Shown here piece after piece: positions 26,093 through 33,505 of a stretch of 64,000 nucleotides of DNA. Made by a program: the position numbers and the translations under genes. Numbering within the stretch: position 1 is the first letter of the stretch; every line of letters begins with the position of its first letter. Origin of the DNA: Frigididesulfovibrio sp031553235 (GTDB lineage Bacteria; Desulfobacterota; Desulfovibrionia; Desulfovibrionales; Desulfovibrionaceae); assembly GCA_031553235.1 (NCBI GenBank), contig JAVBLS010000054.1:1-64000 (forward strand). The letters run 5' to 3'. The notes under the pieces were generated by a model that searched no databases, was not told the DNA's origin, and worked only from the letters and a program-made list of their open reading frames with translations.

Positions 26093-26986
26093 TCAGACGA
26101 CGTGCGGCACAAGCCCATGTCTTGCAAAGCGATCCAGAACCTCTTTCAGGGCATCCTGGGTGTAGCTTCCGGCGGGCGGCAGGGGCAGATCGAGGGCCGC
26201 ATACTTGTTCCGCCCAAAAGCGTGGCAAGGCATCACATCTACGTCCTTGACCTTGTATTCCCGCAGGAAGTAGGCCATGGCGGCGATGTTCTCTTCCGAA
26301 TCATTCTTGCCTGGAATCAGCGGCATCCGGATGCGTACGTTTGCCTTGGACTGCAGGGCATGGCGAAGGTTGGCCAAAATGGCGGTGTTGTCCTGGGCCG
26401 TGAGCTCTTTGTGCAGCGCCGGGTCCATATGCTTGCAGTCGAACAGGAACAGATCCGTCAGCTCGACGATTTTTTTGAAGCGTTTTTCCGGACAGAATCC
26501 GCAGGTGTCCACACAGGTATGGAACCCTTCGGCGCGGCAAGCTTCGAGCAACTCAAGCAAAAAGTCGCCGGCGGCCGTGGGTTCACCGCCGCCTATGGTC
26601 ACGCCGCCGTCGGAGTTCTGATAAAACAGCGAATCCTTGCGGATCACTTCCATGATTTCCGCCACGGTCATCAGCTTTCCGGACATGACCCTGGCCTTGG
26701 CCAAACAGACCTCGGCACATTGCCCGCAGTTGGTGCAGAGCTTGGTATCGCGGATAAAAATGTCTCCCTCGCGCCTGGCGGCTCCTGCCGGGCAAACCTC
26801 CGCGCAGGCGCCGCAACCGGTACAGAGATCCTTGAACAACATAAGCTGCGGGTGCGGCATCTGTGACTCGGGATTGCTGCACCAGTGGCAACGCAGGGGG
26901 CACCCTTTCAAAAATATCGTTGTGCGCAGGCCCGGTCCGTCATCAACCGACATACGCTGGATATTGTAAACCATTCCTTGCTGCAT
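26093..26986 (-). CDS. Glycyl radical enzyme activating enzyme (radical SAM)
   Basis: A 297-residue GRE activase. The radical SAM cluster is Cys29-x3-Cys33-x2-Cys36 (GCPLRCHWCSNPE), followed by an inserted two-cluster ferredoxin domain (CTGCGACAEVCPAG and CTNCGQCAEVC) typical of activases for non-PFL GREs. GGGEPT-like GGVTIGGGEPTAAGDF is the SAM-binding stretch. It generates the glycyl radical on Gly784 of the GRE. The start MQQGMVYNIQRMSVDDGPGLR at 26986 fits the family; the longer reading does not. It is separated from the GRE by four genes but has its own sigma-54 promoter, so the two are co-regulated rather than in one operon. Confidence 0.92.
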   Translation of the reverse strand: MQQGMVYNIQRMSVDDGPGLRTTIFLKGCPLRCHWCSNPESQMPHPQLMLFKDLCTGCGACAEVCPAGAARREGDIFIRDTKLCTNCGQCAEVCLAKARVMSGKLMTVAEIMEVIRKDSLFYQNSDGGVTIGGGEPTAAGDFLLELLEACRAEGFHTCVDTCGFCPEKRFKKIVELTDLFLFDCKHMDPALHKELTAQDNTAILANLRHALQSKANVRIRMPLIPGKNDSEENIAAMAYFLREYKVKDVDVMPCHAFGRNKYAALDLPLPPAGSYTQDALKEVLDRFARHGLVPHVV

Positions 26987-27042
26987 CAAGACACCCCATC
27001 GTAAGTATTGAAAGCGGAAAACCCCACTCCCACTGTACGATA

Positions 27043-27058
27043 AGCAATGTTCATGCCG
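27043..27058 (-). promoter_or_regulatory. Sigma-54 promoter of the activase/MFS operon
   Basis: Minus-strand CGGCATGAACATTGCT keeps GG-N10-GC and the TTGCT -12 box. Its -24 box differs from TGGCACG at two positions. It lies about 57 bases upstream of the activase ATG. Confidence 0.65.
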
Positions 27059-27127
27059 GCCTATATTGTGAATGAACATATTATTTGCAGTTTTAAGTAC
27101 GGGGAAATTCGTGTCGCCGTTCTCGCG

Positions 27128-27143
27128 GTATCGCTTTTGATAC
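27128..27143. promoter_or_regulatory. Activator site palindrome (activase promoter)
   Basis: GTATCG-CTTT-TGATAC is a palindrome with the same layout as the sites near the other sigma-54 promoters, and lies about 70-85 bases upstream of the activase promoter. Confidence 0.5.
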
Positions 27144-27222
27144 TACGCATGCCTTTTTAGTTGAGTAAAGTCATGGCGGCGACGCAACCGGATTTCCGCG
27201 CAGCCGCCATGAATGCGCTTCG

Positions 27223-27260
27223 CCCTCTTTGGCCGGTTACGCGGTAACGGAAAAAGAGGG
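27223..27260. terminator. Inverted repeat between activase region and MetH-activation-like gene
   Basis: CCCTCTTT ... AAAGAGGG encloses CCGGTTAC/GGTAACGG, giving a long hairpin. It lies downstream of the minus-strand gene at 27385-28053 and probably helps end its transcript. Confidence 0.45.
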
Positions 27261-27270
27261 CTTTCCCCCT

Positions 27271-27389
27271 TAGAGCATTTCATACTTGAAATGCTCGCAA
27301 GGATTTGTCGGTAAATCCTTGTCGCCAAATAGGCGTAGGCGGGCTTTGCCCGCCGTTAAGCGACTATTTGAAGCATAAACTACTCTAGA
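27271..27389. repeat. MITE-like repeat, second long copy (TAGAGC family)
   Basis: A 119-base element beginning TAGAGCATTTCATACTTGAA and ending AACTACTCTAGA, closely matching 1463-1587 with a few substitutions and a six-base-scale deletion in the middle. Its end supplies the TAG stop codon of the gene at 27385-28053. Confidence 0.75.
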
Positions 27390-28053
27390 CAACCGTGGAA
27401 GGCGCCTTGCGGTTGGGGCAATCCGCCTGGGGGCAGAGCTGACAGTTGAAGTATTTGGTCTCCGTCTGAAAGAAAATGCCGGAGACGGCATATTCCGGCG
27501 ACATCATGAAGGAGGGGAGCAGGGTCACTCCCAGCGTTTCAGGGAACGGGGCCAGAGCCTGGAAAAGCTGCTCCTGCTGGGTGATGGGCCAGATCGCCAG
27601 AGAGCCGGGGTTCATGGCAGAAACCTGCGAGATGCCGTATTGCTCCGTCAGCTTTTTTTCCAATTGGCCCTCGGCCTGTTTCACGGCCGTTTCCCGCAGG
27701 GCGGTGGCGAAAACCTTGTCCAGGGAGGAGGAAAGGCCAAGGGCCCAGTCGGCCATCTCGTGCCCCTCGGTGGACAGGTAGGGAAAGGCCCGGCCCAGCT
27801 CACCCATGTTTTGGCGTAGCAATGGGCTGGTGAAGGTTGCCCCGCCCAGCACCACGCGCTCGTCGTCCAGAAAGTTCAAGCCACAGAGCTTGGCTGCGGC
27901 TTTGGGCCGGGCAACGGTTGCGGCTTCTTCGGCCAGCTTGGTCAGGCGGTCTACAAATTTGGCTTGGCCGGGCTGAATTCGCAATTTGCGGCCGGCGGCT
28001 TCCAGATCGAACTCCACAGTCACTTGGTCGACGATAACAGTCGTTTGATTCAT
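27385..28053 (-). CDS. Methionine synthase activation-domain-like protein (corrinoid-associated)
   Basis: A 222-residue protein resembling stand-alone B12-dependent methionine synthase activation proteins: SAMNPGSLAIWPITQQEQLF and LLPSFMMSPEYAVSGIFF, then a four-cysteine tail CQLCPQADCPNRKAP that could bind a metal or Fe-S cluster. Such proteins accompany corrinoid methyltransferases and may help reductive reactivation. ATG 28053 has GGAGG 6 bases upstream. Its stop codon lies within the terminal TCTAGA of a MITE-like repeat, so its tail may be slightly altered. It is divergent from the cobalamin riboswitch and corrinoid operon. Confidence 0.7.
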   Translation of the reverse strand: MNQTTVIVDQVTVEFDLEAAGRKLRIQPGQAKFVDRLTKLAEEAATVARPKAAAKLCGLNFLDDERVVLGGATFTSPLLRQNMGELGRAFPYLSTEGHEMADWALGLSSSLDKVFATALRETAVKQAEGQLEKKLTEQYGISQVSAMNPGSLAIWPITQQEQLFQALAPFPETLGVTLLPSFMMSPEYAVSGIFFQTETKYFNCQLCPQADCPNRKAPSTVV

Positions 28054-28095
28054 GTTCACCCTCCGCGCCCATGAAGGCCTTTTTAGGAATGCCTC

Positions 28096-28125
28096 TTGAC
28101 AATATACTTTAGCCATGCGATTAAT
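28096..28125 (+). promoter_or_regulatory. Sigma-70-like promoter upstream of the first cobalamin riboswitch
   Basis: TTGACA (28096-28101) is followed after 17-18 bases by GATTAA/ATTAAT. Transcription from about 28132 would read through the riboswitch at 28225-28386. Confidence 0.5.
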
Positions 28126-28131
28126 ATGCCA
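28116..28131 (-). promoter_or_regulatory. Possible sigma-54 promoter of the MetH-activation-like gene
   Basis: Minus-strand TGGCATATTAATCGCA keeps GG-N10-GC but has TCGCA in place of TTGCA. It lies 63 bases upstream of the ATG at 28053 and would place this gene in the same regulon. Confidence 0.4.
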
Positions 28132-28224
28132 GTTTATGTGGTTGAGAGGTTCCCCCAGAACGAAATCAACACCGGCGGGCCTTCAACCGTAGGATATTTA
28201 TAAAAGAGCTCTATTTCTCTGTAA

Positions 28225-28386
28225 GCTTCAGGTGTCCGGAAATTCCGGGAGAATTGGAAAGTTCGGTACAAACCGACGCTGGCCCGCAACCGTGAAAGAG
28301 GACGAACCCGCAACAAGCCACTGTGGAATATCCATGGGAAGGCGCGGCAGTAGGATGAATCTTGAGCCGGGAAACCAGCCTGAAGC
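28225..28386 (+). promoter_or_regulatory. Cobalamin riboswitch, copy 1
   Basis: A P1 stem GCTTCAGG/CCTGAAGC closes the element. Inside are the conserved cores: GACGCTGGCCCGCAACCGTGA (28274-28294, B12-box region), GCCACTGT (28317-28324) and GAGCCGGGAAACCAGCC (28364-28380). Its sequence is almost the same as copy 2 before the cobalamin operon. The gene it controls is unclear: the sigma-54 promoter of the corrinoid operon lies 680 bases further down, so copy 1 can act on that operon only through read-through from its own promoter. Confidence 0.88.
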
Positions 28387-28484
28387 ATCAAACAACTGAG
28401 GGCCGCGGCCGCCCGTCGGAAATGCATTGTCGGCATCCTCTGCCGCACATTTCTTAAGACAGCCATTCGTCCCTCCCAACATGT

Positions 28485-28555
28485 TTGTCCAGCGTGGCCT
28501 TGGACAAGGAGGGCGTATGCGCTTTTCTTTTTTCTCCCCTGACCTCATTCTTTGA
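28485..28555 (+). promoter_or_regulatory. SD hairpin and 12-codon ORF after riboswitch copy 1
   Basis: TTGTCCA (28485-28491) pairs with TGGACAA (28501-28507), directly beside a strong Shine-Dalgarno AAGGAGG (28506-28512). An ATG at 28517 opens a 12-residue frame (MRFSFFSPDLIL) that ends at 28555. The same layout, with compensatory changes in the stem, follows copy 2 at 56200-56235, so the element seems selected or recently duplicated. It may be a translational output of the riboswitch, with its gene now lost here. Confidence 0.45.
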
Positions 28556-28633
28556 AGCCACCTCCTGAGTCGTCTGCCGGTTGGGGAGGCATGGCGTCCG
28601 GCCGGGGGTGACAGCAAGTGAGACACAGCAACT

Positions 28634-28649
28634 GTCCCGAATGCGGTAC
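28634..28649. promoter_or_regulatory. Activator site palindrome (corrinoid operon), site 1
   Basis: GTCCCG-AATG-CGGTAC matches the shared palindrome. It lies about 420 bases upstream of the corrinoid operon sigma-54 promoter and about 500 from the divergent candidate. Confidence 0.5.
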
Positions 28650-28656
28650 ACACGGT

Positions 28657-28670
28657 GTATCGTGCGGTAC
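28657..28670. promoter_or_regulatory. Activator half-site pair (corrinoid operon), site 2
   Basis: GTATCG-TG-CGGTAC has both half-sites but a two-base spacer instead of four. It is immediately next to site 1. Confidence 0.35.
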
Positions 28671-28741
28671 AGACATTGTGCGGGGAATTTATCTTTTTCT
28701 TTTATTTTCGTTGGTTATATTCTGTTGCTGTAATGCAGGGT

Positions 28742-28757
28742 GTCCCGAACACGGTGC
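28742..28757. promoter_or_regulatory. Activator site palindrome (corrinoid operon), site 3
   Basis: GTCCCG-AACA-CGGTGC is a third copy of the palindrome, about 315 bases upstream of the sigma-54 promoter. Between it and that promoter the DNA is AT-rich (ATATAATATATCATATTATT near 28785) and could bend. Confidence 0.45.
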
Positions 28758-29068
28758 ATTTCTCTGATATGCATCTGTATAACTATATAATATATCATAT
28801 TATTATTTAGGTCGATCAATTATGAATTTTTTCACTTTCTCCCCCATCGGCCACTTGGTCTTTCAGCTCCAAGCTATCTCGCCGGCGAGGTTATTTTGGG
28901 CTCCTTCGGCGTTGGCGGCCGGCTTGTTCCTCTTTTAGAAATGGCGGGGGACTTTTTTTATGCCTTGTCTGCGCCGTCTTGGCGAAGCCCTTTGCTTATG
29001 TCTACAATGTAGCGAAATATAATTATAAAATTATAAAAAGCACATTTTGTCTCACCGAATTGTCCGTA

Positions 29069-29084
29069 TGGCACGTTCATTGCA
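29069..29084 (+). promoter_or_regulatory. Sigma-54 promoter of the corrinoid methyltransferase operon
   Basis: TGGCACGTTCATTGCA is a perfect match to the sigma-54 consensus TGGCACG-N4-TTGCA. Transcription should start near 29096, giving an unusually long leader of about 650 bases before the corrinoid protein gene. Confidence 0.82.
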
Positions 29085-29750
29085 AAAAACGAATGCCAGA
29101 GTTTGGGTAAGTCAATACAATTGAATTATCATCTATTTAAAATCCTCTTTTCCCCAGTCTGTTGCCATGCAGCAGCAAGCTGGGCATGCTGAACTGTGCG
29201 CCAAGACCCTAGGGTGTTTCTCATGGAAGCGCCACATATGACGGTTTCCTCCACATCTTAAAACCCATGGGCAACTGTGGGCAAGTGAAGGTGAGGCTGT
29301 GATTATGACTCGGTTGAACGGCCCAGAGCACAAGCTCTTTGCAAGCGCTTTCATTTTTGACGACAGCCTTATGACGGGCGCCGGGGTCGGCTCTTGCGGC
29401 ACCTTTTTCTTGCCATGAACGGCAACTCCACCAGATTGCAGACGAAATCGGCATCGGCACGGTGTCTTTTTCGGTGACGGCGCTCCCCCCGCCCCGGCAT
29501 GGGTGTGGGGAGCGGCGGCTGCACACATATTCGACATGAATTTGCGCGATAATGCACAACCAGGGCCGCACAGCGGCGCGTCAACCCAAGAAGGAGGCAT
29601 GCCAAACACACACTATTCCTGCGGTGCCGGCGGGAACTGTGCCCGAAGTACCTTATGAATGGGCATACGACCAAAACGGCCGTTTTTTGCGTTGGATGAA
29701 GCACAGGAACCGTTGTTTTTCAATATCCCATTATTCCGGAGGTTAATGGT
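29085..29750 (+). other. Long leader of the corrinoid operon, no long gene
   Basis: About 650 bases between the sigma-54 start and the first gene. No long plus-strand frame is present. It ends in a tract with a strong Shine-Dalgarno and a 19-codon ORF (29599-29658). No further riboswitch could be recognised by eye. Confidence 0.45.
29599..29658 (+). CDS. Possible 19-residue leader peptide
   Basis: ATG at 29599 follows AAGAAGGAGG with very tight spacing. The peptide is MPNTHYSCGAGGNCARSTL and ends at TGA 92 bases before the corrinoid protein gene. It carries a CGAGGNC pair of cysteines. It could be a regulatory leader peptide or chance; no homologue is known to me. Confidence 0.25.
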   Translation: MPNTHYSCGAGGNCARSTL

Positions 29751-30416
29751 ATGGGAAATGCTGCCAGCATTATGAAGGAATTGAAGGCCGCCATCCTGGA
29801 TTTTGATGAGGATAAAGCAGTAGCGGCTGCCAAGAAGGTTGTCAAAGAAGGCGCTTCTCCTTTGGAAGCGATCAACGCGATGGGCAAGGGCCTGGAAGAG
29901 CTCGGGGATCTGTTCCAAAAAATGGAAGTGTTCCTGCCGGAAGTGCTGCTTGCCACGGATGCCTTTAAGGCCGGCCTGAAAGTGCTTGAGCCTGAGCTTG
30001 CCAAGACCGTTTCGGCCGACAAGGCCGTGAAAAAGATCAAGGTCGTTATCGGCACAGTCAAGGGCGACGTGCACGCGGTTGGTAAGGATATGGTCGCGAC
30101 CATGATGACCGTGGGCGGCTTTGACGTGAAAGACGTGGGTGCGGACGTTGACAGCGAATTCTTCATCACCGCGGCCGAAGACTTTGGCGCCGACATCATC
30201 GGCCTGTCCGCGCTGATGTCCACCACCATGCCCGCCCAGAAGGAAGTCATCGACTTTCTCGGGGCCAAAGGCCTGCGCGACAAGTACATCGTGATGGTCG
30301 GCGGCGGCCCATGCACCCCGCAGTGGGCAGAAAAGATCGGCGCCGACGGCTTCTCCAAGGACGCCGTGGAAGCCGTTGCCGTGGCGAACAAGCTCGTCGC
30401 GAAGAAAAAGAAATAA
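29751..30416 (+). CDS. Corrinoid protein of a methyltransferase system (MtmC/MtbC-like)
   Basis: A 221-residue corrinoid-binding protein. The N-terminal helical cap (about residues 1-90, AINAMGKGLEELGDLFQKMEVFLPEVLLATDA) is followed by the B12 Rossmann domain with the base-off His in GDVHAVGKD (Asp106-x-His108-x2-Gly111), then SALMSTTM and VGGGPCTPQWAEKIGADG. It accepts a methyl group on cobalt from the MtmB-like enzyme encoded next and passes it to the UroD-family methyltransferase. ATG 29751 has GGAGG eight bases upstream. First gene of the sigma-54-driven operon. Confidence 0.93.
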   Translation: MGNAASIMKELKAAILDFDEDKAVAAAKKVVKEGASPLEAINAMGKGLEELGDLFQKMEVFLPEVLLATDAFKAGLKVLEPELAKTVSADKAVKKIKVVIGTVKGDVHAVGKDMVATMMTVGGFDVKDVGADVDSEFFITAAEDFGADIIGLSALMSTTMPAQKEVIDFLGAKGLRDKYIVMVGGGPCTPQWAEKIGADGFSKDAVEAVAVANKLVAKKKK

Positions 30417-30476
30417 GTGGCCATATTTGCCGTATTTAGGGACTGAACGCACCTACACCCAGAACGGAGGAATATT

Positions 30477-31892
30477 ATGAGGATCGGCGCCCGTGGTAAG
30501 TTTATAGAATACTGGTCCAGAGCGGTTACAGGCCCCATTTGCTTTGAATCCGACTTCGATAAAAAAGTCTACTGGCCCAAGCTGAAAAAGATCACCGAAA
30601 AACACGGCATCAAATACAATCCGGATCAGATGGTTCCCCTGGATGACGATGTCCTCGATCGTCTGTGGCAGGCCGCCATTGACCTGGTTGTTGAAGTCGG
30701 TGTGCTCTGCACGGATACTCGCAGAATTATGGAATTCTCACGTAAAGAAGTTCTGGATGCCGCGAACAACACCAACGACCGCTTTACCGCCGGCCTCGGC
30801 AAAGACCAGATCGTTGCCGTGCACCGTGGCTTTGAAGACTACGACCATGTGAAGAACCCGGTGGCCGTGCTTGGCCGTATTCTCGGCCCGGTCTCCCAGG
30901 ACATCTATCATCAGATCGCCATGAGCTACGCCCAGGTGCCGTACTTGGACCTGTGCCACTTCCAGGGCAACCTCACGGAAATCTACGGCATGCCCATTAC
31001 GCCCGATTCCCCCTGGGAAATGTTCGCGGAACTGTGGAGCGTCGCCCAGATTAAAGACGTGTCCCGCCAGGTCTGCCGTCCGGGCATCTCCGACGGTGGT
31101 ATCCGCGCCATTGCCATGTCCGCCATGCAGGCGGCCTTTGACAAGGGCTGGGGCGCCACCTCCGGCGACCACCGCTGCTGCCTGACCCTGCCGCACCAGA
31201 AGGCCGAGTACAAACACATGGCCCGCGCCCTGCAGTGGCACACCTACGGCATGCCCTTCTACAGCGTCATGACCTCCTACCCCGGCGGTCTGTCCGGCGG
31301 CCCGGCCACCTCGGCCGTTACCGGCACCGCGGAATGGATCATCCAGAAGCTGCTCTTCGACGTGCCGATTAACGGTTCCTGGTCGGTGGACGCGATGTAC
31401 TTCAGCAACACCAGCAAATACTCCCTCTGGTGCAACAACCACCAGAACGCCGCGGTCACCAGGAACACCAACTGCGAGCCGCTCATCGGCGGCGGTTGGC
31501 AGATGGTTCACGGCGTCGGCAGTGAAGAGTACTTCTGGGAGTCCGCCGCTTCCGCCATCAGCGCCGTGGTGCTCGGCAACGGCGTTTCCGGCGGCACCGG
31601 CGGTCAGAGCGGCCTGCTCGACCACCAGAGCGGCTTAGGCCTGCAGTTCTCCGCCGAAGTCGGCATGGCCGTCGCGCGTCACAGGCTGACCCGCGCCCAC
31701 GCCAACGATCTGGTCAAGACGATCATGAAGAAGTACCAGCCGACCATCGACAACCACACCGGTCACTCCATCGGCGGCGACTTCAGAACCTGCTACGATC
31801 TGAAGACCGTCCAGCCCCTGAAGTCTTACTGGGCCATCTATGAGAAGGTCAAGAAGGAACTGGGCGTCATGGGTCTGAAGGTAGACGAGTAG
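30477..31892 (+). CDS. MtmB-family methyltransferase without pyrrolysine
   Basis: A 471-residue homologue of monomethylamine:corrinoid methyltransferase MtmB. Shared landmarks from memory of archaeal MtmB: N-terminal GVLCTDTRRIMEF, central CRPG, C-terminal FRTCYDLKTVQP and a long Gly/Ser-rich barrel. In archaeal MtmB the sequence RPGMGV is followed by pyrrolysine (an in-frame TAG). Here RPGISD (201-206) is followed by Gly207, and there is no in-frame TAG. It is thus to MtmB what MtgB is to MttB. Substrate unknown: possibly methylamine or another N-methyl compound. It lies between its corrinoid protein and the next methyltransferase. Confidence 0.88.
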   Translation: MRIGARGKFIEYWSRAVTGPICFESDFDKKVYWPKLKKITEKHGIKYNPDQMVPLDDDVLDRLWQAAIDLVVEVGVLCTDTRRIMEFSRKEVLDAANNTNDRFTAGLGKDQIVAVHRGFEDYDHVKNPVAVLGRILGPVSQDIYHQIAMSYAQVPYLDLCHFQGNLTEIYGMPITPDSPWEMFAELWSVAQIKDVSRQVCRPGISDGGIRAIAMSAMQAAFDKGWGATSGDHRCCLTLPHQKAEYKHMARALQWHTYGMPFYSVMTSYPGGLSGGPATSAVTGTAEWIIQKLLFDVPINGSWSVDAMYFSNTSKYSLWCNNHQNAAVTRNTNCEPLIGGGWQMVHGVGSEEYFWESAASAISAVVLGNGVSGGTGGQSGLLDHQSGLGLQFSAEVGMAVARHRLTRAHANDLVKTIMKKYQPTIDNHTGHSIGGDFRTCYDLKTVQPLKSYWAIYEKVKKELGVMGLKVDE

Positions 31893-31946
31893 TTGTAGCG
31901 ACGCGGGAGTCCCGAGAGTCTCTTGCGGAAGGAAGGATGACCGTGG

Positions 31947-31993
31947 GGGGTGTCGTCGCGGACAGAGGGCAAAACCCTTCGCGACGACACCCC
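31947..31993 (+). terminator. 14-bp perfect intercistronic hairpin
   Basis: GGGGTGTCGTCGCG (31947-31960) pairs perfectly with CGCGACGACACCCC (31980-31993). It follows the MtmB-like stop by 54 bases in a 248-base gap inside the operon. It has no T-run. It could partly terminate transcription or protect the upstream mRNA, so that the corrinoid protein and MtmB homologue are made in excess. Confidence 0.6.
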
Positions 31994-32140
31994 TTGAGCT
32001 TCCGACGCCATCTGCTGTGCTTTTTTCAAAGTGCGCGGCGGGCGTCCACATGCGGCCGCCGTGTGAGGGGAGTGCTGGGGTTCCGGTTTGCTGCGGCAGC
32101 GGCATGTTGTACATCTATATCAAACCAAGCGAGGCTCACG

Positions 32141-33505
32141 ATGACCGGCAAAGAGTTGATTCTTAAGGTGCTCAAACACGAAGAAACGGAGCGACCCGGC
32201 TGGCTTCCCCTTGCCGGCGTCCATGCGGGGAAATTGAAGGGCTATGACGCTACTCAAGTCTACACGGACGCGGACAAGCTGTTTGAAGCCTTGATGGAAG
32301 TGAACAAGATCTATACCCCCGACGGCCTGCTGCTTCTTTTCGATCTGCAGTTGGAAGCGGAAATTCTGGGTTGCACCATCAAATGGGAAGTCAACGGCCC
32401 GCCCAGCGTGCGCTCGCACCCCCTGGGGGAGACTTTGGATGTTCCCACAACAAAAATTACAAAAGATTCCGGCCGGATGCCCATCGTTTTGGATGTCACC
32501 CGGCGCATCAAGAAGGCCATAGGCGACAATACGGCCCTGTACGGGCTTTTCTGCGGGCCGTATACCCTGGCCTCCCACCTGCGGGGAACGCAGTTCTTCC
32601 GCGATGCCCGGCAGAACCCCAACTACGTCAAGGAGCTGATGGACTATACGGCGGAACTCGGCATCCAGATGGCCAACATGTATATGGACGAAGGCGTGGA
32701 CGTCATCGTGCCGGTTGATCCGGTTGTTTCGCAGATCTCGCCGAAACACTTCGCCGAGTTCGTCTCTGAACCTTACAAGAAAATTTTCAAGGCCATCCGC
32801 GACAGAAAGGCCTATTCTTCCTTCTTTGTCTGCGGCAACGCCACCCATATCATCGATCTGATGTGCAAGACGGGACCGGATTCCCTTTCGGTTGACGAAA
32901 ACGTCAATTTGGTGGAAGCCAAAAAAATCACCGACCAGAACAATGTAGCCATCGGCGGCAACATTCCGCTGACCACGGCCATGTTGCTCGGCAACCAGAT
33001 GGACAACATGAAGGTGGGCATCGATCTCATCGACAGCATCAATCCCGCCAAGAACGGCAAGTTCAAGAATTTTATTGTGGCGCCCGGCTGTGACATGCCC
33101 TACGCCACCCCGATAGAAAATACCGTGGCCCTGGCCCACTCGGTTCTGCATACGGATAAAGCCCGTGAGATGGTCGCCAACTATGAGCTGAGCACCATTG
33201 ATATCGATGTGGAACTGCCCGACTATGAGAACCTGAAGAAGCCCATGCTCGAAGCCTTTCTTCTGGACCCGGATGCCTGCGCCGCCTGCACCTACATCTG
33301 GGCAGTGGCCTGTGACGCCAAGAAGCACTTCGGCGACAGGATTGACGTTGTCGAATATCGCTACAACAACCATGAAGACATCGCGCGCACCAAAAAAATG
33401 GCCGTGGCTCAACTGCCCAGCCTGTATCTTAACGGGGAGTTGAAGTATTCTTCGATCATCCCCAACCTGGACGACCTGATCAAGGAAATTGAGGAAGTAT
33501 TATGA
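32141..33505 (+). CDS. UroD-family corrinoid methyltransferase fused to a thioredoxin-like domain
   Basis: A 454-residue protein. Residues 1-345 are a uroporphyrinogen-decarboxylase-fold methyltransferase of the MtaA/MtbA/CmuA group. The usual zinc site His-x-Cys...Cys reads FFVCGN (Cys231, with Phe where His is usual) and APGCDMPYATP (Cys317). Residues about 370-454 look like a thioredoxin fold: CAAC (Cys380, Cys383), YRYNNHED, cis-Pro in QLPSLYLNGE. It should move the methyl group from the corrinoid protein to an acceptor; the thiol domain and changed zinc site suggest an unusual acceptor. Start ATG 32141 has GAGG upstream; the longer frame is not homologous. Confidence 0.85.
   Translation: MTGKELILKVLKHEETERPGWLPLAGVHAGKLKGYDATQVYTDADKLFEALMEVNKIYTPDGLLLLFDLQLEAEILGCTIKWEVNGPPSVRSHPLGETLDVPTTKITKDSGRMPIVLDVTRRIKKAIGDNTALYGLFCGPYTLASHLRGTQFFRDARQNPNYVKELMDYTAELGIQMANMYMDEGVDVIVPVDPVVSQISPKHFAEFVSEPYKKIFKAIRDRKAYSSFFVCGNATHIIDLMCKTGPDSLSVDENVNLVEAKKITDQNNVAIGGNIPLTTAMLLGNQMDNMKVGIDLIDSINPAKNGKFKNFIVAPGCDMPYATPIENTVALAHSVLHTDKAREMVANYELSTIDIDVELPDYENLKKPMLEAFLLDPDACAACTYIWAVACDAKKHFGDRIDVVEYRYNNHEDIARTKKMAVAQLPSLYLNGELKYSSIIPNLDDLIKEIEEVL

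Noticed and set aside
28700..29068. Gene in the AT-rich tract between riboswitch copy 1 and the corrinoid promoter
   Set aside because: No frame of useful length with a ribosome site or protein-like composition is present on either strand; it more likely serves as enhancer or DNA-bending region.
29599..29750. Small selenoprotein read through the TGA at 29656
   Set aside because: No SECIS-like hairpin with a GU loop follows the TGA and the downstream frame does not look like protein.
30477..31892. Pyrrolysine-containing MtmB
   Set aside because: The frame has no in-frame TAG and the pyrrolysine position is Gly; no pyl genes are in the window.
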